From: Cladocopium goreaui
Taxonomy: Eukaryota; Sar; Dinophyceae; Suessiales; Symbiodiniaceae
Reading direction: 5' to 3'
Length of the DNA stretch: 64,000 nt
NCBI GenBank assembly: GCA_947184155.2
Contig: CAMXCT020001780.1
Location: forward strand, 414,572-478,571
Numbering within the stretch: the first letter of the stretch is position 1; each line of letters opens with the position of its first letter. The notes below the pieces were generated by a model. The model had not been told where the DNA came from. It made no database searches and was given only the letters and a program-made list of their open reading frames with translations. Below are positions 26,201-35,200 of this stretch, piece by piece. The position numbers were made by a program, and so were the translations under genes.

Positions 26201-29200
26201 ATCGTCCCACCATCAACCCAAAGTTTCAACCCCGATGTTTTAGATTTTAATTCAGGTGTGTATATCTATATCTATACATATATATATATACATACAAATA
26301 TGTCCAGTAGCATACCCGTTACATCCAACACAATATTTCCATCATCAAACCCAAAGTTGCCAACCATTCCCAACCCCCCACATCATGTAGTTCTGGTATT
26401 TTACAAGCCACACATATCCTTCACCACAGCCCCTTAATGGCCCCGTTGCCCGACGCCGGCCGCAGGGCTCCTACGGTTTCCTCCTGGAACTCATCAGCAC
26501 CTCCGGGCTCTACGCGGCCTTCGCCTGGGTGGCGCTGGCGGCGGTGAGGCAACAGATCAGCCTGGGAGATATGACCATGTGACCTGGTTATGGGGGTTGA
26601 TGGGTTGAGGATTGCTGTGGGTTATATGTGGTATCTTTATGTAAGTTGACCAACCCATGTATTTGATCAGTTATGTGATGGTGATCTTTATGTATGTTTC
26701 ATGTATTTGATCACTTATGCAAGTCTTACTGGTGCTTAGCAGGGAATGAGGGAATGATCCACAATCACTAGTAATAATCATCGGGGATTTTTTCCCCAGT
26801 CCCACAACGTTTGTCGATAATGCAGAAGTCCTACACCATGGTGAACAAGGCCTACTGGATGAAACTGGCGTCACCAATACATGGGCCTATTGATGTGGGT
26901 CATTCATTAGGGGTTTCCATAAATGGGGCTACACCCAAAAGCTGGATGGTTGTTTGATGGAAACTCCATCTAGTAAATGGATGATAAGTGGGGTTAGCCC
27001 AATTTTAGGAACCTCCAATTATGACGGAGGGTCTCACCAAATGAACTTTTCCAATCACGATGTGAGGAAACGTATCGAAGATTGGAACTCAAAAATCAAT
27101 TCCCGTACAATAATAATTATAGAAGATAAATTGTCTTTGTACTTACATCAATGTTACCAAAATGGGTATGATACTCAAGTGAGACTGTGAGACTGTGATC
27201 ATGGGTTGGAACGAACAGGACAAAACTGAGACTCGGAATCTGTAATTCCTGGTCTATATCGAACCTATGCAAATTCCATGTTGTCTTTAAGTACATGTTG
27301 ACTTAGCCATATAAAGCGACGCTGAACCCAGTGAAAAAAGCACAGACGCAACGCAAGAGATGTTGATAGTTTTCCACAGGAAGACAATGAATATCCGTTT
27401 GGTGCACAGGCCCGAACCCACCGAAGGTACTCATCGGGTTTTGCCCAATAGCCTATAGTTGGATACCCTCTGGTTATTTCACGTAGCTATGGAAAATCAC
27501 AATGTTTAAAATGAAAATCATCATTTAAAAGTATCTAAATCATAACTTTGTATAGGTATGTTAAACAACCAAAGGGTATATTGCCAAATCATGAAATCCC
27601 ATAAAATGTCCTTCCATCCTCATTATCTTCCCATATCTTTTGTGATTTTTTCTGGCGCGCCCAATGGCCTCATGTGTCCTTGGAAATTTTCGAAACTGGC
27701 TATACCCATCTGGATTGGTCAAGACCTATTGTTACAGCCATTGACCGGCTATTCTAGGGTACCTAGGGTGCCAGGGTTTTGACTCATTGCCATTTCTGAG
27801 ACAAAATGCACCACCAAGAACGGTTGCTTGAAACAAGTCGTAATTACATAACACAGGTTGATAACTGTGGCGTAAATGTATAATAGTATAACCTACTCAT
27901 CTAATTGATTGTTACCCGCTTACTAAGTCCAAATCTGACCACCTATTGGTTATATCCGCCATTTTTGATGGTTAAATAGCTATCAACTTCTGGTGCTCCT
28001 CCTTGAAATTCCTGAGGTATTTGTTGATCTTCCAAGAGGGTCAACAGGCCTTCTCCTCCATCCTTCGCGCCATCGGCGGAATGTACGCGGACAACTTGTA
28101 CCTGTCGAATCTCTACGAATTCCTGGACTACAAGGCGGGTTTGAATCGGAGGTTAACCCAGGCGAATACAGTTCTGGTTGGCGGTTTGGAACATGATTTG
28201 TTTGACTTTCCATATATTGGGAATAATGATCCCAACTGACTCTCATATTTTTCAGAGGGGTTGAAACCACCAACCAGCAGTTAATCCGTTTCAATATGTG
28301 GAATAACTTGGTTTTCGTCATAACTTGCTTGTTTTTTGGGGGTAGATCCCACACGTGGGAAGCCGCAGCATGGACTAGCTGGGTAGATATAACCATGGAA
28401 AGGGCTGTTTGAACAAGACAATATGTTTACCATTGTTTACCAACAAACTGGTGGTATATCTGGAGATCTGGTCTAACCAAACTTGGTGTATCGGAATGGT
28501 GGGTGTTCCATCGCGCCATGTTGTGGTTCAATTGATCATCCCACGGGGAAGTGGTTAGTTGAACGGATCTTAGCCATAGTTACCCTCTGGTAAACATACA
28601 AAAAACGATGGAAAATCACCATTTGTAATGGGTAAATCAACTATTTCTATGGCCATGTTCAATAGCTATGTCAAATTACCAGAGGGTAATTAGCCAGTTA
28701 GTTGGCAGCCATTTTTGTTGATTGATCTTGCACGTTTGTTCGGCAACGATTGCTCGACAGAAACACTTCAAAACCCTCGAGTATAGTTTTCTTATGTCTT
28801 CTTGGCCCGAATGCCATATCCGCATGTTTTTGGCAAATATCTCTTAATGTGGATTTTTTGCTACTATACTTGTCCCATCATTTCCCAAACCCAAAAATGT
28901 CGAACCCCAATGTTTAACACATGGGCTATTCATATTCAGCACTCTTCAGGTCATGATAACCCAACTGGAGATGGTTTTTACCTATGGGATGTGTTACATT
29001 ATCCCTACTCGGTGGCTCATCCCACGAATCCAAAGTAGGTTATAACATTAAGCCACTTATAAGCAGGGTTATAACCTACTTAGGATTTGTGCTACTTAGG
29101 TGGGATGAACCACCAAGTATGAAAAATCCATCGAAAAACTCCACGAATTTCCAATCCTCCCAGTGGCCAGCCACACCAGGTGCAGTCCACAGGCGGCACC

Positions 29201-32200
29201 GCCACCAGCGGCCCCAGCCCGGGGGACGGCCTGCGCTTCGAGGAGGTCTGGTTCCGCTACCCCGGCGCCACGGAGGACGGGTAGCCATGGAAAAACGGTG
29301 GATTTCACGTGGAAAAATTGTGGTTTCATGGATTAAAAATGGTTGGGTCAAGATGGTTTGACATGCTTGTGTCAAAAGTGATGGGTGACTTTGTTTGATG
29401 CTAATCAATCACCTCCAAAGTTGGGATTGTTTACCATAGCAAATGTGATTTCATGGGGATTTAACGAAGCAATTACCATGGAAAAACTGGTGTTGTTTGT
29501 TGGTTTCACCACATCAATGGGATGATGTTAGTTTTTTGGTGCCTGAGATGGTGAAGTGTGGTGAAGCCTCAACTTTTCGCAAGGGAGGTGTTGTAGGTCG
29601 AGGTTATCGAGGTTGCTGGATTGATGTTTTGCCATGAAAATTGTAGTACCCCAGCTACTATCGTTTATGGCAAAACATCAATTAGCGGTAGTTTCATCTT
29701 AGCTAAGTACTTTTAGTCTAGTTTAATCTATGTCTTACCCATGTACAAAGAGTCGTTTAGTCGTTTCCGGGTTCAAAAATTTTCTCGGCACCGCCCCACC
29801 GCGACACGGCTGAAAGAGGACACGATCAAGGGCGTGACTTTCCACATTCCACCGGGCACGCGCTTCGCGCTGGTGGGCAACAATGGTGCTGGCTGCTCAT
29901 TTCAATTGGGTTTCAACCTCCAGTTTGGTGACCCCACCCAATAATAGATTGTTAATAAGCCCTTGTTACTTGGTGGATAATCCCACTTGGTAAGTGGGCT
30001 ATAACTTAATAATCTTAGTTATAAGTGGATTAACCCTACTTATCCCACTTATAACCAGAGATATAACCCACTTACTAAGCGGGATGAACCGCCAAGTAGT
30101 GGTCGTTCGTGAGGGCTAATCAATGAGTCAATGGTGGTTATGTTTGTTTGGACAGCCACCATAAGATAATGGGAGCTCATGGGACCCGAGCCCTGAAAAC
30201 TGGAGGTGATAGAAATGGAGTGGTGTTGAGATCTTGAACGGAACAAGTCCGACCACGGAAGGTGATATTTGTTTGGGACTGGGTACGTGATTCCAGAAGT
30301 GCTCTCTTGATACATGGCGTTGCCATTTGGCAAAGCATCACAGGCATATTTGGGTACAGTAACCAAGTTGTTCCAACAACAACACCGATTCCCAGGCCAC
30401 TGTTGCTGTTTTATCAAGGATAAGCTGGAACCTGCAACGTCTTTTCCCAGCTCAAAGATTGAAAAAAACCTTCCTGAATCCCCCAGGAAAGACCACCTTG
30501 ATCAAGCTGCTCACTGGATTGTACCAGCCCAACAAGGGCAGGATTTTGCTGGATGGAACCCTGGCGGCCATGGCGGTGCTGATTTCTTGCCAGTGGGGGG
30601 GTGTATGCAGCAATTGTGGATCTGCAGAAAACAGACTTAGAATTTTTATGATAGGTTTTTAGTTGTTTATCTTATTTCTCTTGATATTGTTGTTTGTTGT
30701 TTCCCTTCATGTTATGGCCTTCCAGATGTCGGAGATGTCTGATCCCCAGGACGGGATCTCAGAGAATGGGACCCTCAAACGTTGAAGTCGCGCTGCGGTG
30801 CCATCTTTCAAGACTTCGTGCGTTACGAGTTGACGGTGGGAGAGAACGTCGGAGTGCCGCGGTTGCGATAGGTGTAAGGGACTGGGACATCCTGTGGTTG
30901 CGAAACCCTGAGTTGGTAGATGGTTTATCCCATTATTTATAGGCTTTCAACCATCCAAGGTGCAGGATTTCTTCCAGCCACAGAAAGGGGGAATGAACGA
31001 GACAGGCACAAAGATGATGAATGTCGCCATGTAGTTCTGTTTGGGAAAATAAACCATCAAAAGGACTGTAAGGACTTCGGGGGCTCCGCAACTTCAGAAA
31101 GCCCAAGCTGATATTCGCAATTCTTTCCATTTACTTTAAAAAGAAAAGAAAACATGTTGAGGCATGGTTTCCCAACATGCTCCCCCATGTTTAAACCGTT
31201 TTGGATAGTGGCCCCAAAAGACCCGGCCCCACCACCCAGGTGGGCGACATCGACGCCATCGAGGAGGAGCCGCGGCTGCAACGTGCCGCGGAGAAGGGCA
31301 TGGCGGCGCCCTTCATCGATGAGTGGCCGCAGAAGTATCGCACACAGCTGGGAGACGCGGCGCTGTGGGATGTTTGGGATGGGAGAATATTGAGAGATCA
31401 TGGAATACCCTCTGGTAAACCTACAAAAAACGATGGAACATCACCATTTTTAGTGGGAAAATTCCATTATAAATTGCCATGTTCAATAGCAAACTGTTAT
31501 AAACTGTTAAATTACCAGAGGGTATGGTGTTTAATAATAATTATGTAATGATAATGGGACGATCATGGGAGATTCGTGGGAGATTCATGGGATATGATGG
31601 GAGCATGGGATGGGATAATATCAAGAATCGATTCTATGATATTCCATGATCAATGAGTAAATTTACATAATGGATATCATGGATTAAATTTTATGAAGAA
31701 GATATGTCCAATGGTATAATAATGGATAATCATGGATAAGAATCGGATAGAACGAAAATAGTACCAAGGATATGTCTAATAATGATTGTGGGGATTAGTC
31801 AATATCATCATCAATGTGCACTTACCAAATAGAGAAAGATGAGATGGGATGAGACTTTTTGGATTTTGAGTGCCCGTTGTTTTTTTTGAACGCGCGTAAT
31901 CCGCAAAAAAAATCGAGATGTGTCATTTGTACTAATAATTGTCCCAATATATCATTAGGATGGCGATTGGAGATGAAAACACATGGTCGTTCGATTGAGC
32001 AAACTTTTTGTATCGAACATGTATCGAAAATGTGGGATTGTGGGCAAGATGATGGAGGTGTCACCCAGAAGATTTCGGAGCTGATGGGGATGACTAGAAC
32101 ATCATAGCTATTGACAATTCTGATTGATGGTTGATTTACCTATAAAAGATTGTTGTTTTCCATGGCTATGTTACTTTATCAGAGGGTGATATGTAAAAGC

Positions 32201-35200
32201 CAAACATGGCACTATTTTAGGTCATTCCAATATGATTTGGCCAGATTGCCGTGAGTTCAAGCTGGGCAAAGCAGTGGAATGGCCCCTCAACGATCGTAGG
32301 CTTGGTGCAGTTCCCATCAGGAAATCTCTTCATGCGGGGCCGTGAACTGAGTGGTGGGCAGTCCCTCGTCTGAGTTTCAGGGGTGTCATCCCTGGACGTG
32401 GATAACTCCCAACATTCACCTTGTCAGAGTGAAAAGAAAAACCTGGGCAGTCAGTACTCCAAGGGATGCTGAAATTAGTGTCTCAGAACCATAGTTTGGA
32501 AGGTAAATTTGCACATGGGATCAGAACCAGAAACTGCCAACACTAGCCAAGGACATTCTTGGAATGGCATTTAGCACTGGTTGGTGGTAAATTATTGGTG
32601 AAATATGGGTGAAATCTATACACTATGGTTATACTATTCCATCTACTTACCACTGGTTGGTGGTTTCAAACATTGCTTTTTTCTCCCATAATGTATGGGA
32701 TTATCCTTCCCACTGACTAATATTCTTTTCAGGGGGGTTCAAACCACCAACCAGATCAGAGTGAAAAGAAAAACCTGGGCGGTGGTCATACCACGACTTT
32801 GAGTTGTTTGAGTCCAAGGTATGCTAATGAATTCGGTGTCTCATAACCATAGTTTGGAAGGCAAATTTGCAATGGGATCAGAAACAGAAACTGCCAAAAC
32901 CAGCCACAGGTGGCAGAAGGTCGCCCTGAGCCGCGCGCTGATGCGGGATAACGCGGATCTGCCGGGACCCCGATGAAAAATCACCTGCGTTGAAGTGGCC
33001 AACGAACCGTGAAGAATAGGTTGTTTTTTCCAATATAAGTTGGATTATCGTTTTGGGATAGTTAGTGTTTGAAACTGATGATAAACCAGCGGATACCCCA
33101 CCAATTTTCTGGATATCAAAAATCGTGAGGATTGGTGTTTGCTCCCACTATCAACGAGTTGAAAGCTGTTACAATTCTGGAGCTCTCCTAGTTGTGACCT
33201 GGTTGTTTCATTGACCGCCACATACTGGGGCCCGTCCACCATTTTGAGATAAGTCTAGTATTCAAATGTATTTATCACCATATTTTGGTTGGTGGGTTGT
33301 TTCCCATGTTTCTGTTGAATACCCTCCAAAACGGGAAAAACTCATCCAACCAACCAACAGCCTGCAGAAATTGATTAATATACAAAACAAAACAGGCATT
33401 GATAGTGAACTATCCTAGATATCAATTCATGCAAATCTTACAAAATGGCCCACCAGTTTGCAGCGACAATCAATTAACCCAGGGGTACACTGAGTCATTG
33501 GGATTTTCAGGGACAGGCTGACAATGATATTGCTGGCTGAACCGCCATTTTTCAGTTTAAAATATCAATGATTTACTGCTGAACCCACCATTTGTTTTTA
33601 CAATCAAAGCCCACATTTTGTCATGCTTAATTAAATATTAAACCATGTTAAACCTCTATTCTTGTTGGTTAACTCACCATGTCTTATAGTTAACTCATCA
33701 TGTACGGTTGCTTAAAACCACAATTTTCCCCCGCTCCATCCCAATTGTCCGTGTTTAACCTACCATTTCCAATACACGTTTCTTTGTTAACCCATGTTTT
33801 ACTGCTGAATTGAATTGCCAATGTTCAATACTTGACTCACCATTTTTTCCATAGTTCACTCACCAATTTCCATCACTTAAACGTATCATATCCAGCCCCT
33901 TAGCCAACCTTTTTGTGGTTTCAAAACGTATTTTTGTTGGTCAACTCCCCATGTTTCATCCATGTTTCCATAGTCAACTCATCATTTTCCATGTGTTAAA
34001 CCATGTTAAACCCATCATTTCCAGCCCCTTAGCCGACTTTTCGTGGCATCAAAACCCAGCAGTTTTTCCCATGGACTCCAAGCCCCTTAGCCTCGAGGCT
34101 CATCCTGGATGAGCCCACTGCGGCCATGGATGCAGAGGCCGAGGCCCAGATCTTCGAACGCCTGGCGTCGTTGACCGCGGAGCAGTCTGCGCTGCTCATC
34201 AGCGCCGCGGTGGCGAACGGCGGTTCGATGGTGGCGGGTTGACCTCGAAAAATGGGGGAACATGTGGGGTAAACCATGGAAAACTGGGGGAAAGTGTGGA
34301 TGTTTTAGCAAAAATAGGGGAAAAAGGTAGATTGAACCATATCTCGTCATGAAAAATAATGGGGGCTTGAGATTTGAAGGAGAACAAAAGGATTTTAGCA
34401 TCAAAAAATTGGAGAATGAATTAGGCAAAGGCGGTAGGCAGTGATTGTAGGATAATAAATGATAATAATATTAATATGTCTTATATCATTGAAAAATTGC
34501 AAATTAGATACTTGCATGGAACAAGTATCCTGGATATCCCAAGGTATTATGAAGAATTGGGAATGTAACCACCAATCATCAACAAAGTGGGGATATAGAT
34601 TGGGATTTAACTATAAATTTTGATACATGTATCTGGGTAAATTATAACGACCTCACTGTTCTCCCTCACTGGAATCATGGTTTGTAAGGGGAATTATCCC
34701 AATATGGTCTTATTTCAGGTTAGTGAATTATTGTAATTTACCCAGATGTATCCGGTTTTAACTATCTAAGATCGATGATCCTTTTTTTTATGGGGATGAG
34801 AGGAAGATTCACTGCGGTATATTGTGGTTAGTGTCCACTTTAGAAATAAGTTTAACAATATTGTATAAATCAATCCAGTAATTAAGATGATGTAACTCCA
34901 AATGGCGATTTTCGGGGATTTAATGCTACCTTCTCATCTTTTTGAATTGCAAGAAGCGGTTTATATCTTGGCTTTACCCGATTCGACCACTGTCGAGGTC
35001 ATCGCTTCTCCACCGTGCGCATGGCGGACCAGATCGCCGTGCTGAATGATGGCGTGATTTCGGAATACGGCAGCCATCAGGAGCTGCTGCTCGTGTTTAA
35101 AGATGGTGCCCCATAGTGAGCCCGTGGTTTTTGTTGGTGATATATCGAACCAGTTTTCATGGGATTATATAACCCATTTCTAACTGGGGACACCACCTTG